A stretch of DNA of 64,000 nucleotides, taken from positions 310,001 through 374,000 of the forward strand of contig CP145428.1 of the NCBI GenBank assembly GCA_036867785.1, read 5' to 3'. Positions 32,592 through 43,795 of this stretch are shown here, in pieces (positions within the stretch are counted from its first letter, which is position 1; each line of letters opens with the position of its first letter). Position numbers and translations under genes: made by a program. Under the pieces are notes generated by a model, which worked only from the letters and a program-made list of their open reading frames with translations, made no database searches and had not been told where the DNA came from. This DNA comes from Plasmodiophora brassicae (lineage: Eukaryota > Endomyxa: Phytomyxea > Phytomyxea > Plasmodiophorida).

Positions 32592-33753
32592 CTAGCGTGC
32601 TCCCTCGGCGTCGCCGTCGTCGTCCCATTCGTCGTCGGCGACCTCGTCGGAGATGAAGGCCAGCCCGGATCCGCGTCTCGGCGCGAACGACGACGCCGGT
32701 TCGCGGCGCGGTCGCCGTTCAGGCGATTCTCCCTGGCGGGCGTTCTGTGGCGGTGCACCACAGTCAGCGATTATTCTCTCCGTACGATCCGCACGCGCTT
32801 CGTACCTGGAACTTTTTAAACAAGGCGTTCGCGAGTATCTCCTTGTGGAAGTTGTCGCTGGCCGCCGGGGCGGGTTTCCTGTTCAACGGGGTCCCTCCCG
32901 GGGACCTACCGGTACATCCACCGCGTCAACGAACGGGGACACTCGTCGCTCGCGGCCGGCCGGCCTACCGACTGATCTCCGTTTTCCTCAACCCGGTCCT
33001 GTTCGCTTGCTGGATCTGCGCGGCGAACCCACGCGTTGGTGCTGCCGGCGGCACCGGCCTCTCCTGCCGCTCACGATACGACGGCAGCGGGGACTCGTCG
33101 GGGTCATCGTCTGAGACGTCTGCACAGCCGCGCGGGTCAATCCGACCGTTGAGCGAGACGTCCCGCTCCCGCGGACGCACCCGAACAGAGCAGATCGTTG
33201 GATACTGGTACAGGATGCGGTCGAAGTTTCACGGGCGGGGGCGCGCCGACAGGAGGAGCAGGCGGGGCAGCGGGCGGCGGAGGCGGCGGGCCGGGCACGA
33301 CGCCGCTCTGGACGAGCATGGCCATCTGCGACTTGAGCATATTGAGCTCGGCCTCGAGCTCGGCGAATTTCGTCTCAGAGACGCGGTCGCCGCCCGCGCC
33401 AAGGAACGTCAGCAGGCGCGACGGTCCGGGCGCGGCATCGGGGACCTTGGCGGCGGCATCGATCAGCCTCCCGAAATGGTACAGAATCTCCCGGATCGCC
33501 TCCCGGATGCTTCCACCCATGTCAACGCGAGCGCATAGGTACAATTGCACGGGCACACGTACATGATGGCGGAGCTGGAGACGGTCGACGACGCGACGCA
33601 GACGGCGTTCCAGACGATGCGCTGGACGCGGACGCGCGTGTCCACGCACGACAGCAGGAGCCGGAGGCGCTCCTCCTGCGCCGCATCCAGCGCGAGCGCG
33701 GGCGGCGACTCGCGCAGCGGCGGCGGCGGCGGCGGCACGCCCTGCATAAACAT
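32592..33753 (-). CDS. MTFR-like (mitochondrial fission regulator family) protein
   Basis: Five exons (33753-33563, 33509-33181, 33119-32969, 32905-32806, 32744-32592) join in frame to 307 aa. The N-terminus has VPPPPPPLRESPPAL and helical segments. A coiled coil (SETKFAELEAELNMLKSQMA) precedes a polyproline run (PGPPPPPPAAPPAPPVGAPP). Then come GLRKTEISRSPGGTPLNRKP and FHKEILANALFKKFQNARQ, and an acidic end (DEVADDEWDDDGDAEGA). The coiled coil plus polyproline plus L-R-x-x-x-x-x-RSPGGTP plus I/L-A-x-A-L-x-x-KF order matches the MTFR1/FAM54 family, which in animals promotes mitochondrial fission. A WASP-like reading (WH2 and acidic tail) was considered because of AAQIQQANRTGLRKT and the EWDDD end. 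Family call from memory; intermediate confidence. Confidence 0.55.
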
Positions 33754-35145
33754 TCGCCGGCCGGGAGAGATGACAACCCCGGCGACAGCGCCTGATGACT
33801 GTCTGCAGCCTGCTGCCGATCACGCAGTCGCCCCGTGGACGCCCGACGCGCCGCCCCGCTGGAACAGCAACCGAGCGGCAGCAAAAAACAAGGGGGCGTT
33901 CGTGTTTTTCCAGTCGCTGCCCCCCGCCCGCGAGTGGGATTCTGGACGGTTGCGACGTATTCAGTATTCGGGTCAGAGCGATTGGAAGCCCGATTCATAT
34001 GCGTTGTGTATTTGACTAATCAAAGGGGTAGGCCTCGACCGCCCAAGGGTGCTACATAGGCGGTGCACTCGATTACGAATACGTAATACAAATGCAACCA
34101 TGACGTCAGCGACCTGCACGACGCTGTCGTGTAGGTCGCGAGCAGGTTGACGATTGGTCCTAGTTGCGCAACCTTCCGATACCCGGTCAATTACGAATAA
34201 TACAAACAAGTCGGCGTCCGTCCGAAGGCTATCCCCCAGTCGTCTGGTTCCGGTCGGTTAGTGTATTCGTTAATTGGCTCTCCAGTGACGGGATCTTCGC
34301 ATCGCGACGGGCAAGCAAGCGGGAGACCCTTTTCCAGGTACCATTGAGATGTCTTGTTTTGAAGGGCTCAGCTTGGGGAGATACGAAAGCAGGGAAGGTG
34401 ACGGGCGCAGGCAGGCGTTCGCACGTCGACCGGCGGCAGCTGGTACTGCCGGCCGCTACCGTGCTGGGCGTCCTGCAGGGCTGGCAGGCGCCGCTCCGCC
34501 ACGCCGACGGGGAGCTCGGCGACGTCCTTGGTTGGTCGCTCTGCCACCGATGCATTGTCCAGGGCAGGGGCGCACGTGACAGATTGCAACGATCGGCGCA
34601 CCGCCACAGCTGAGGAGCAGGCCGGCACGACGTTGTCCCCGACTCGCCTACGCGGGACGACTGCTGTCTTGCAGGTGCTCATGCTGGACGGGAGACGGCA
34701 GGCGTGCCCTGCCCAGCACGTATTAGAGCGCCTGGCTCTCTGCGTTAGGCGAAGAATCGTACCTGTTATGGAGGTGCAGCGCGTTCTCCCGGACGTATGG
34801 GGATTGTTGGCAGGCGCCCAGCAGGACGTGTTGTGGTCGTAGTGACTCCGGGCATCAGCGCCGCTGGACGGCGGCGACGTCAGCGCCCGAGCACGCAGGG
34901 CCGCCAGACGCGTCAGGAACGACATTTGGGACGGCGGTCGGTGTGACCTGGGCGGGTTGGCTCTGTACGTGCCATACAACTGACGGCACGATGCCGTTCC
35001 TCAGCCAGGCCATATAGCAGACGTGGCGCAGCTAGACGCACGATGGCGGCTTAACCGGGCGACAGTTCTGCAGCAGTCGTGGTCTGCGAGTAACATCCGT
35101 GAAAAGCAGGCGCGGCAGGGCGTCGACGTCGACCCGCGACGTGCG
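33754..35145. other. region without a recognisable gene
   Basis: Short ORFs only. A minus-strand stretch at about 34680-34930 (SFLTRLAALRARALTSPPSS and HYDHNTSCWAPANNPHTSG) is open and basic at its start, like a mitochondrial presequence, but no domain or consistent exon partner was found. An AT-richer segment lies around 34020-34300. Confidence 0.4.
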
Positions 35146-35637
35146 ATGCCGAACACAACGGCACGGCGGGCGGCCGCGTACGGCGTTGCAGCTTCCTGGG
35201 AAACAAAACGTGCTTCAGTGGCCACGGTCATTACTGCAATCTTTACTGCAATTCTGTCGTCCTTTGGGATGCCTTCTCACCATGACGTCGCTAGGCAACT
35301 CCTCGACATACCGCTGCTGCCGCGGGCGACGACAGCTGAAGAACTCGTTGCGGCTGTCGGTATCCATGCCGCGTACGATCAGTCGTTGGGGCCGCATGTC
35401 GCCCGGTTCCACCAGTACCTTGTGGAGAATCACCTCACTACTGTCGCGGCCCTCAGCGCGATCGCGCAAGCCGCCAACTGCTGGAACTTTCTGATGGATC
35501 AGCATCCCAGATTACCACGCGCGGTGGTATTGGTAATTGAGGTTATTTGCACGCTGTTGAATGGAGTGCAGGGTAATCTGATTGTCCGCGCAGGCCCTGG
35601 CAAATCCCGCCTTGCCTCTTCACGAACCTCTTTATAG
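35146..35637 (+). CDS. hypothetical protein, possibly continuing into a downstream exon
   Basis: From the ATG at 35146 the frame reads MPNTTARRAAAYGVAASWET, a hydrophobic helix (ASVATVITAIFTAILSSFGM), then a compact helical region (HDVARQLLDIPLLPRATTAE and ARFHQYLVENHLTTVAALSA) to LIVRAGPGKS. A donor-like GTCCGC near 35583 and acceptor ..TTTATAG near 35636 could continue it into TVLSIINSLWSQDRR. No family recognised. Confidence 0.35.
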   Translation: MPNTTARRAAAYGVAASWETKRASVATVITAIFTAILSSFGMPSHHDVARQLLDIPLLPRATTAEELVAAVGIHAAYDQSLGPHVARFHQYLVENHLTTVAALSAIAQAANCWNFLMDQHPRLPRAVVLVIEVICTLLNGVQGNLIVRAGPGKSRLASSRTSL

Positions 35638-36329
35638 CACAGTTGCATCCACTGTGTTATCTATAATCAACTCGCTCTGGTCCCAAGACCGTAGGACAGG
35701 TCCAGGCAGTCCAGCGGTTGGTGGTTCACGTTCTGGCGGCGATGACCATTTCGGCGATAGGCCTCATTCTGGTGACGCACTCACCGATACCACCATCATG
35801 GGTTTGAAGATTGTGTCGTCAGTCGTCACAAGGAGTACCCTTCTGAATGTTTGATCTCATGTTCAGGATCCGCGATCAATCACTGCGACAGTCGTCTTCC
35901 TATTGCTGATCGTGCCCTATGCCATCACGAGAGTTCTGCTGTATCTTCTAGCGTGAGGAAACGACGGGTCGGACCAAGTTGTCATATCTTAAAAAAGTAG
36001 AGCGTCCGCCTATACAACTCCTACCCTGTCAACCGGCGTGACCAAACGCTACGAGCGCGCTCGAGATGGAAATCCGATAGTTAAGTTTTGGTCGACGGTG
36101 TATGGGCAACGTGTCTGACGAATGATGCAGCGAATGAGTAACTGTGTCGCGTGCCGGTTATCGGAGTCGTGAAGGGGCACCAACGACTGGAGAGACCGCA
36201 CGATTGCTGGTGGCTCGACCACACCAAGAGCGCCGGGCACCGGGGCCGGTACGTGCCACTGGCGCCAGATCGGCGGCGAAGTGACTGCAGACCGGCTGCA
36301 GGTTGGATGCAGATGGACGGTTCTGCGTT

Positions 36330-36359
36330 CACTCTGCATCTCCTTGTAGATGCAGAGTG
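36330..36359. repeat. perfect 12-bp stem hairpin
   Basis: CACTCTGCATCT and AGATGCAGAGTG face each other around a 6-base loop. No adjacent T-run marks it as a bacterial-type terminator; function unknown. Confidence 0.7.
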
Positions 36360-36399
36360 ACTGCGATGCCCACCGCTGCAGCCACTGTGCATCTCGGAT

Positions 36400-36511
36400 G
36401 GTTGCTCATAGCACTTGAACAACCTCCAGCAAGGTTGGCAAATACTGTCAGCAACCAACCAGGTTGCTCATAGCACTTGAAAGACTCCAGCAACGTCGAC
36501 AAGTACTGTCG
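36400..36511. repeat. direct duplication of a ~50-bp unit, 62-base period
   Basis: GGTTGCTCATAGCACTTGAA opens both copies (36400 and 36462). Each ends in AATACTGTC or AGTACTGTC. The second copy has a few substitutions. Confidence 0.75.
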
Positions 36512-37078
36512 GCCTGCTGTGAAAACGCTCACGTACGTAGAGGTAGAGGATATCGAGCAAACGGAACGACCCCGACAGCAGTTTGTTGACGTACGGCAAG
36601 GGCACGAACCTGGGCGAGTACTGCTCGTGGACGGTGGCGGTGATGACCAGTGCGGCGAACGTGTTCAGCACAGTAGTTCGGACAGTACGCGAGAGCGTCC
36701 ACGACGTTTTCAGGGCACTCGACCTCGAACTGACGGCCGGGCGACGGCGAGAACACCGTCGACACGCTGCCGGCCGCTGTAATATACTTGACTACGGCGA
36801 ATGTCACGTCGTGAGACTCGTTCGCCCACCAGAGCCCGCCTGTGCCATGGGGTCGATCGCGTCCTCCCCGCCCATCGCGAGGCCCCCTATTCTGCGTGCG
36901 CGGGCTGCGGCCAGGCCGCGAGCGCGCCAAGTCCGATTGCAGTCCGGACTTCGCCGGCTGCGTGGGGGGCTGGCGGGCTGCGGCCAGGCCGCGGACCAGT
37001 TTCGAATTTGCAGGACAGGCCACGTACGTACTGCAGGTTTTATTGTGTGCGCGCCTCGACGTCAGGTCCTGTTGCAGA

Positions 37079-37972
37079 ATGTCTACGTACCGGCACGTTA
37101 AGCCCGCCCCGCTGCGCAACGCGACAGTCTTCGTTGTTATATCTCTCATTGCACTTGGCGACGCGACGTGGTTCTGGCTTCACCCTACCGACGCAGATCA
37201 TGCTTGGCCTGTGATGAGTGAGCGGGCAGTCATTCACTCCGCTAATATTCAACGCGAAATCAGCAGCGGTCGATGTTACGCAGTCCTGAACACTATCGGC
37301 AAGCAGGAGGTGGAGCTGCTCGTGGAATTTATGAACGGCACCGACCAGGTAAATATCTCTGTGGTTGCCTCTTCACGACACTGATGAATTTGCGTCGTAT
37401 AGTTCATCGAAAGTGCCCTCGCATGGATCCTCAGTATGCTCCAGCCTAACGCCGAACGACGTCGACCTGTCGATGTCGGACGGCTTCTGTCCGCAGCTCG
37501 CACACTCGAAATGCACCAGCTCCTGATCGCAGCCGCCAGTGCATTGCACGGGAATACCTTGGATATTGGTTCATCGCTCGACTTCCTACGCGGCAAATCC
37601 ATCTCCCTGGATACCATGACGTCTCTGGAAGAAGCCCCGGTCGTATTTCGCAAGCGGTAAGGGACCATGGCCCGCCATGTTCGCGTCATCTCAATTACCG
37701 TTAGATGTATGGGCGGGTGCTCCGTCGCATTTACTAGATCCAATAATGTTGTTGCACAATATCGAACAATACGTCGCTGTAATCACCGTTTCCACCGTAA
37801 ATGTGTCGATGGCTGGATAACGCTATACAATTCCTGCCCAGCATGCAGGGGCGTCGTTGTACCGGAGACGTTTCGTGTAAAGAGTTTGCACGGCGACTTT
37901 GGCATTCCGCAATCATACGTCGATGGCGTGGTTAACGGGGGTGTCTCTGATCTGGTCTCTCTCTCTCTCTAA
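37079..37972 (+). CDS. RING-H2 protein with N-terminal hydrophobic helix and BTB-like middle region
   Basis: Three exons (37079-37348, 37403-37656, 37705-37972) join in frame to 263 aa. A hydrophobic helix near the N-terminus (ATVFVVISLIALGDATWFWL) suggests a membrane anchor. The middle (EVELLVEFMNGTDQ, FIESALAWILSML, VDVGRLLSAARTLEMHQLLI) follows the helix pattern of the BTB/POZ second half, where LL-x-x-A-x-x-L-x-M-x-x-L is typical. The end holds a RING-H2: CMGGC, then RRCNHRFHRKCVDGWITLYN and CPACR. The spacing C-x3-C in the first pair is unusual, the remaining six ligands are regular. It may be a membrane-tethered E3 ligase. An acceptor-like TTGCAG just before the ATG means an upstream exon is possible. 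Confidence 0.6.
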
Positions 37973-38037
37973 TCTCTCTCTGACTCTCTCTCTCTTTCTT
38001 TTTCTCTGACTCTCTATCTCTCTTTCTCTCTCTCTGA
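37958..38037. repeat. (CT)n pyrimidine microsatellite
   Basis: About 80 bases almost purely of TCTCTCT with occasional GA or AA, directly after the RING gene stop codon region. Simple-sequence DNA. Confidence 0.85.
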
Positions 38038-38627
38038 ATACATCACGATGTGTGCACCGTTCCCATTCAAGGAAGGGCTTCGATATCCTGGCAATGATGT
38101 GTTTTCAGGCGCGCGCGAGGCCTGGAGCTAGCGCGCGTGTCCCTGGCCACCTGGCCGAAATGAAGATGGCTGGTCCGGTCGGGATTCAATGTGGGTGCGA
38201 TGAACAAACATCAGCTCAACGGTAGCTAACTACCAAAGCAAATGGTGGTGTGCCCTGTCTCGTACTGCAAACTGGCTGACAAGGAGGGATCGACGGTTTC
38301 GTCCTGCGTGGTCCAGTCCGGAATCGCCTATCAGTAAGGAAATGGACGAGGATACGTGATCCGATGATAACGACAGTACAACGAGTTTTAGCGACTGGCT
38401 GGCCGCCGCTGGAACACACTGTTGGAGGACGACAACCGGTTGCCGATGGTCGGCTTTCCACCAGTAGCCCCGTCGACAAAGATCAATTAGTCCATGTCGT
38501 CTCGTGCATCAGCTCCTAGGGTACCAACATCGCCCCGCTATTAGGGATCGATTGAAGGGTGGGGGTACGGACCGGAACCGGCAATTGGGCATCGTCCAGT
38601 GGTGGGTGTCGTCGTCGCCGGGTGGCC
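38038..38627. other. intergenic region without a recognisable gene
   Basis: Only short ORFs. It separates the RING gene from the RIIa-domain gene, both on the plus strand, and should contain the promoter of the latter. Confidence 0.5.
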
Positions 38628-39100
38628 ATGTCGGATCGCATCTACTCCGCGGAACAGATCGTCGTCCCGCCCGAGCTGCCGCACCTGCTGAAGGCGTTCA
38701 CGAAGGAGGTCATCCGCCACCACCCCCCGGACATCGTCTCCTTCTCTCGCGAGTACGTCCCCGTAATGTGGTGCACCACCGTCCGGAAGGCCTAACCGCC
38801 GCGGCAGCTACTTCGCCGCCCTGTCCAAAGGCGAGGTGGACCAGTTCTTGAAAACCCTGGTCCGTCCCGTCGTTGTACCTCGCGTTCGCGTGTCACTGAC
38901 TCCGGCTGATCGTCCAGGCCGAGGCGGCCAAGTCGAACGACGCGTGATTGGCCCTGTCTGCCTCTATGTCGTTTCCCATACACACACCAGCAGCAGCACT
39001 CGTCGTCCGCTCTTTGAATTGGTTTTTCGTAGCGGCAGATCCTGGCCGAAACGTTTGCGCAGCTGTGGCGCGTTTCGGGGGTGCAGGTGCTTCCGCCTGA
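38628..39100 (+). CDS. RIIa (Dpy-30-like) domain protein, radial-spoke RSP11/ropporin-like
   Basis: Exon 38628-38752 starts MSDRIYSAEQIVVPPELPHL and continues LLKAFTKEVIRHHPPDIVSF. It joins in frame to 38808-38859 (DYFAALSKGEVDQFLKTL). I-x-V-P-x-x-L-x-x-x-L-K-x-F-T-K-x-V-I-R...FSRDYF is the RIIa dimerisation/docking domain in the form found in radial-spoke RSP11 and ropporin, which anchor to AKAP-like spoke proteins. Further probable exons follow (AEAAKSND at 38918-38943; ILAETFAQLWRVSGV at about 39044-39088), but their frame is not settled. Together with CFAP20 this points to a motile cilium. Confidence 0.7.
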
Positions 39101-39256
39101 CGAGCGGCGGTGGGCGAGAAAAGCGGGACGCGTTCGCGAATACTTTTTTGGCGTGGAAAGCCGATCGATCGGGGACGGGGGCGGTGTGACCGTAGACCGT
39201 CTGGGTCCTTCCGCGGTACAGAGAGGGAACCAAGCCGGGCCGGGCGTGTGGGCACG

Positions 39257-40112
39257 ATGTCGTCGTCCGACGACGAGGTTAACGACGAAGTGTACGACGA
39301 GGAGGAGGATGACGATTTCAACCCCAACGATGACGGCGCCGAGGAGTACGAAGAGGACGAGGAGTCCGACGAGGAAGAAGACGGGGCCGTGGTCGGTGTC
39401 CCGGTCCGTGCACCATGCGGTTCGCTGATGGTACTTCCTGGTCACAGGTAGACAGTCGTGCCAGACGGGGTGCAGGTGACCTTCTCCACGCGTGGTCCTG
39501 CTCCTAACGCGGTTCTCATCGGCGATGTAGGTGGCGATGACGACGTCGGCGAGGAAGAAGGCGAAGACGAGGACGAAGACGACGATGAAGAAGGTTCGGC
39601 AGCTGTACCAAACGGGCGTGCATGCTCTTACGTTGTGAGGTGCAGGAAACGAGGACGATTACTATGTTGAGGAAGAGGAAGAGTACAACGAGGACGAGGA
39701 TTACGCGAAGATGGAAGCGCGTGTCAGCAGCCTCGTCGCCGATGGGCAAGTCGATGAAGCCGTTGATGCATTGAAGTCGTTAACGTCCAGCCTGGCGGCG
39801 AAGTTGCCGGACCTCAAGGACCTGGACGACGACGATGTCGGAATCCACAAATCGTACGTCATCGGAGCGATGTCGCTCTGGGTCGAGTTGCTACACGACG
39901 ATAAGACCAGGCAGCGGTTCTCGAAACCGGGAGCGACTGGCGCCAGCGTCATCGACGACCTGAACACCTGGTCGGACACGTTTCTCGGCGACGAATGCCT
40001 CGAACTGGACGTCACCGATGCCGCCGACGACGACAAGGCCGTCATCAAGGAGTTCATCGAGGTCCTGGAGGAATGCAAGGAGCAGCCAGCCAAGAAGAAA
40101 CAGAAAGCCTAG
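39257..40112 (+). CDS. highly acidic multi-exon protein, unidentified
   Basis: The first segment starts MSSSDDEVNDEVYDEEEDDD. A second acidic exon (GDDDVGEEEGEDEDEDDDEE, about 39532-39592) follows after an intron. A third exon from about 39650 (NEDDYYVEEEEEYNEDEDYA) carries a folded part: MEARVSSLVADGQVDEAVDA, IHKSYVIGAMSLWVELLHDD and DDLNTWSDTFLGDECLELDV. It ends with a basic tail (QPAKKKQKA, TAG at 40110). The acidic N-terminus and nuclear-signal-like tail would fit a histone- or rRNA-related nuclear protein, but the family is not recognised. Confidence 0.6.
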
Positions 40113-42408
40113 GAAACACCAGCCATACACAAACATCTGCAATCACCCTGCAAGCCAACGAGCAGACCTCTCCAATCGTGTACCAAGGCGTGTGTTGGTT
40201 ACTGCCAAAGAGCGGCCCGGACAACGAAACGCAACACTGGTTCGGATGGGGCCGAACCTGCCACCATCACGACCGGTGGCCCAGAACTACCTTACCATGC
40301 GATATCAAGCCTGCTATGGAACATTCGCCGTCGTTGAGTAGGGCTGTAGAGCAATTTGCCACAACTCTGGAGGCATGGACGGGCCTGTAACGACCGTGGC
40401 GCATTCCACTTGACGCCTTGTTCCAGTCGATGAATATGCGCCGGGATCTGAATCAGTGGCTGGGGACCTTTCCTGGCAATACCTGCGACTTTTGATGCTG
40501 GGCATGTGGGATTTGAAGCTGCTCTACGGGACTACTGCTCGATTCCGGATGACGTCGTCGACATGGGACGCTACTACCGTTTCTGCGAGGTACAAGCGAA
40601 CAACATCGCGGGTCACCAACAACCATGCGCTCGTTTCCAGCTCTAACCGGAACGTAACCTTTCTACTGAAGCTTACTGACCCTGGAACATTCGCAGTTCG
40701 CATGGAGGGAATTGTTCGTCGATCAGTAGCCCTGTACAAACCCCACGCGCGTTCCGCATCGGAAAGTCGCACGTGTTTCCATGAAACGTGCCCCGTGAGA
40801 TCGAGCAAGCCTGGTATATTTGTTTGTTTGGGTCGGTGACTATCATATATAACCACACCCGTTAGAGAAGCGACCTGAAACGACTGTGGGCCCGAGGTTG
40901 CGCGCGCATCACCGTACGGCGGGTACGCGAATGCGACAGAACCTTCGCGCCGGTATGCTTTTGCACCGGGAATAACGTGTAACGCAGTGGATGGTTTGTG
41001 CGTTCACGAGAAGACGATGCTCAGTATAAGCACGACACGTGTCTGTAACCACTGACTAGGACCACACAAAGCCGTTAAAAGCGAGTATCACATGGAACAC
41101 ATCGGGTATTGATGTCCGAGGCCGGGAGTGGACCTGGTACGGAGCATACTTCGGTGAAAGGCACACCGACGTCGCATCCCGGAGCGATGGTGCGCTACTG
41201 GACAGCGATCCTCGAATAAGAATGCGGATCCGAGCAGTCCAAGACGTTCTGGATATGGATGCTATCGGACAAACCATATGCGGAACCTCAAAGACGGGAA
41301 TGTCGCCGCATCCCCCGATACCAGACCCAACACAGGTAGACCGGTCTGGCTGTGAGAGTGCGGCAGGTCCATCTAGCAGACGGAGAAATAGCGACAGACG
41401 ACGAGGTGCGGCTGTGCCAAAGTGGTGAATGCAAGGCGTTGAGCAATACCCTTCTTCGTGGCAGAATTTCCACCTTGTCAGCGTTATCGTCTTGACAAGG
41501 TGGTGATTATGTCACTTCGACGAGAAATGTAGGCAGCCGAGCCCACGACCATCAGACGGATATGCTGTAAGATCGCGTGACGACAGTACGGGCCATGTTC
41601 ATATCGCATTCTGAAAAAGGCGACGCACCCTACAGCAAGAGCGGACGCGAGTGTATGATGCTGAGCGCAGGACCGAACACGGCATCGCGAAACGACGCTA
41701 TACATCATCGGTTCAACGATGGCGACTTCGGTACAGCGGGCCCGGTCCTAGAGAGCAAACGCCAAGTAAGAATACAGAAGCAGGACAACGAACGGAAAAC
41801 ATGAAAACCGGCTTTCATCACAAATAACCCAATAGAATGTGTAGAGGCGATATCGGACAGCGGCATCGTATCCAGAGCGACAAGGCCCGGTGTCGAGCTC
41901 GAATCCCTATCTGTTCGTCCTAATCATCAAGCGCAACCCAGCAGCAACTGCCAACCGTACCCGGACAACCACCTGCCGCTGCCCCGCGATCCATTTGCTG
42001 TCCCGCGATCCGTTTGCGAAATGACTGCCGCCCGCGTGTTTGCGGCGTTCGTTCGGACTCCGCGGCGCACTACAGCCTCTACAGGGCGTATACATTGTAC
42101 GCGAAGGACTGCGTCGAATGAGGAACATGTCCCGTGGCCGTGCAACGCTGCATCCGTTAGCTTCTACGCTGATGCCGGCACTGGAAGGTCCACACGCATC
42201 CGCCGACGCAGGCCTTCCAAGCGTTGAGGCATGCTCCCGCAACTGCAACGTCGCAGCTGCTCATGAAGACACTGACGGGGCGGGGACGATTTGCGCGCTA
42301 AATCGGGAGCGCGATCGGAATGCGCGCTAAATCAGGACCCTCGGCGCCTGTCGTGCCCCTCCAGTTCAGGGTGCCCCGCCGACGACAAACTCGCTGTCGA
42401 ACGTTGGA
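40113..42408. other. 2.3-kb gene-poor region
   Basis: Short ORFs on both strands without motifs. One 34-base hairpin is listed separately. Near the right end the string GCGCTAAATC occurs twice (about 42295 and 42327), upstream of the first sterol methyltransferase; a similar GGCGCTAAATCGGG occurs at about 44332 upstream of the second copy, so it may be part of their promoter. Confidence 0.45.
41470..41503. repeat. 11-bp stem hairpin
   Basis: CCACCTTGTCA and TGACAAGGTGG form a perfect stem around a 12-base loop. It is isolated in gene-poor DNA; function unknown. Confidence 0.7.
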
Positions 42409-43795
42409 ATGATGCTGGCCGATATCGTCCCTACGGCGGCCCAGTGGTCGATCGCGACCGGCGCCGTCCTGATCCTCGTGGCCCTTTGGATGATCCGCCG
42501 CACCAAACCGTCCTGGGGCCGATTCAGCGCCCCGACGACCGGCGCATCGCTGTTGTCCTCGAAGGACATGGTCATCGACCGCAATGGCGTCACCTCATCC
42601 GTTGACAAGTATGAGGACTTGTTCGAGGGCGCTCGCACCGGAAAAGTACGCTGATTTCCAAAGGCTTTGTCAAGGGCCTAAATGTGGCGGTGAGTGTAGA
42701 TTTCGAACGAGGACAGCATCGACTCGCGTAAAGCCGAGTACGACACGATGGTCCAGGCGTTCTGTGAGTGCCGCGTGCTCTCCCCTCTCACGTGTACGCT
42801 GACGTCTTGTCGCAGACAACCTGGTCACTGATTTCTGTATGCAAACCTCCTGTTTCGGATGGCCGTTGCTGACGCGTGCATGACAGATGAGTGGGGCTGG
42901 GGGCAGTCGTTCCACTTCGCGCCGCGTTTCGCAACGGAAACTTTCGAGGAGTCGATCCGCCGCAGCGAGCACTACATGGCGTATCGGCTGGGCCTGACGC
43001 CGACGACGAAGGCGGTCGACGTCGGGTGCGGGATCGGCGGCCCCATGCGTCACATGCATGAGTTCTGCGGCGCTGACATCACGGGTGTCACGATCTCGCA
43101 GTACCAGGTCAACATCGGCAACAAGTACAACAAGGCGTTCGGCCTCGCCGACAAGTGCCGTCTCGTCCAAGGCGATTTCCAGAAACTGGCCGAGCAGTTC
43201 CCAGCAAACACGTTCGACGCTGCCTTCGCCATTGAAAGCACTGTCCACTCGCCTGATCGCCGCGTACTTGACCGTTTATCAACCATCCTCATCCTTTGCT
43301 AACGTTGCTGTCAAGGTTACGTTCAAGAATGTGAACGCGATCCTCAAGCCGGGTGGCCTGTTCGCTCTGTACGAATGGGTCATGCTGGACGGGTTCGACA
43401 AGTCGGACACGAACCAGGTTCGCATCAAGGAGGGTATCGAGGCCGGCAATGGAATCCCGACGCTGACCGACATCAAGTACGTATTCGACTGCCTGAACGA
43501 GGCCGGGTTCGACATCGTCGAGAGCTTCGACGCCAATAGCAAGCAATTCGACAGCAACCAGATCCCGTGGTTCGACGGCCTGAACGGTAAGATGACGCTG
43601 AAAGGGTTCCGCATGACGAGTGTCGGTCGCTGGTGCACGAAGGTCTTCGTCACCGCCCTGGAGTCGCTCGGCATCGCCCCGAGCGGCTCGTCGCGTGTGG
43701 CCGCGTTCCTGAATTCGTCCGCCGATGACCTCATCGATGGTGGCAAGATGCAGATCTTCACGCCCCACTACTTCATCCTGGCTCGCAAGCGCTGA
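42409..43795 (+). CDS. SMT: sterol C-24 methyltransferase, tandem copy 1
   Basis: Five exons (42409-42645, 42700-42763, 42816-42836, 42887-43263, 43316-43795) join in frame to 392 aa. Exon 3 is only 21 nt. An N-terminal membrane helix (IATGAVLILVALWMIRR) is followed by VDKYEDLFEGARTGK, the sterol-binding aromatic region (LVTDFYEWGWGQSFHFAPRF), the SAM motif VDVGCGIGGPMRHM, VTISQYQVN, a catalytic-region AIESTVHSPDRR and LKPGGLFALYEWVMLDGF, and the C-terminal SMT domain with LESLGIAPSGSSRVAAFL. The enzyme adds a methyl group at sterol C-24 from S-adenosylmethionine at the ER. The N-terminal anchor makes it plant/SMT-like rather than yeast-like. Intron donors include GTACGC and GTATGC, with GCTAAC before an acceptor. 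Confidence 0.95.

Larger units (their letters stand above)
35860..37078. other. repeat-containing region, possible minus-strand membrane-protein exons
   Basis: The left half is AT-richer and holds a hairpin and a 62-base-period duplication (listed separately). Between about 36470 and 36840 the minus strand reads hydrophobic stretches (VLNTFAALVITATVHEQYSP and DVTFAVVKYITAAGSVST) that may be exons of a membrane protein. At 36901-36920 and 36978-36997 the string GGGCTGCGGCCAGGCCGCG is repeated directly. No gene can be called. Confidence 0.3.

Noticed and set aside
32806-33119. WASP/WH2 actin nucleator instead of MTFR-like
   Set aside because: The WH2-like and acidic segments are suggestive, but the coiled coil, polyproline, RSPGGTP and C-terminal helix order fits MTFR better; kept as an alternative only.
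34600-34930. PET191/COA5-like mitochondrial assembly factor on the minus strand
   Set aside because: A short stretch (LLGACQQSPYVRENALH) resembles it, but the required cysteine pattern is absent.
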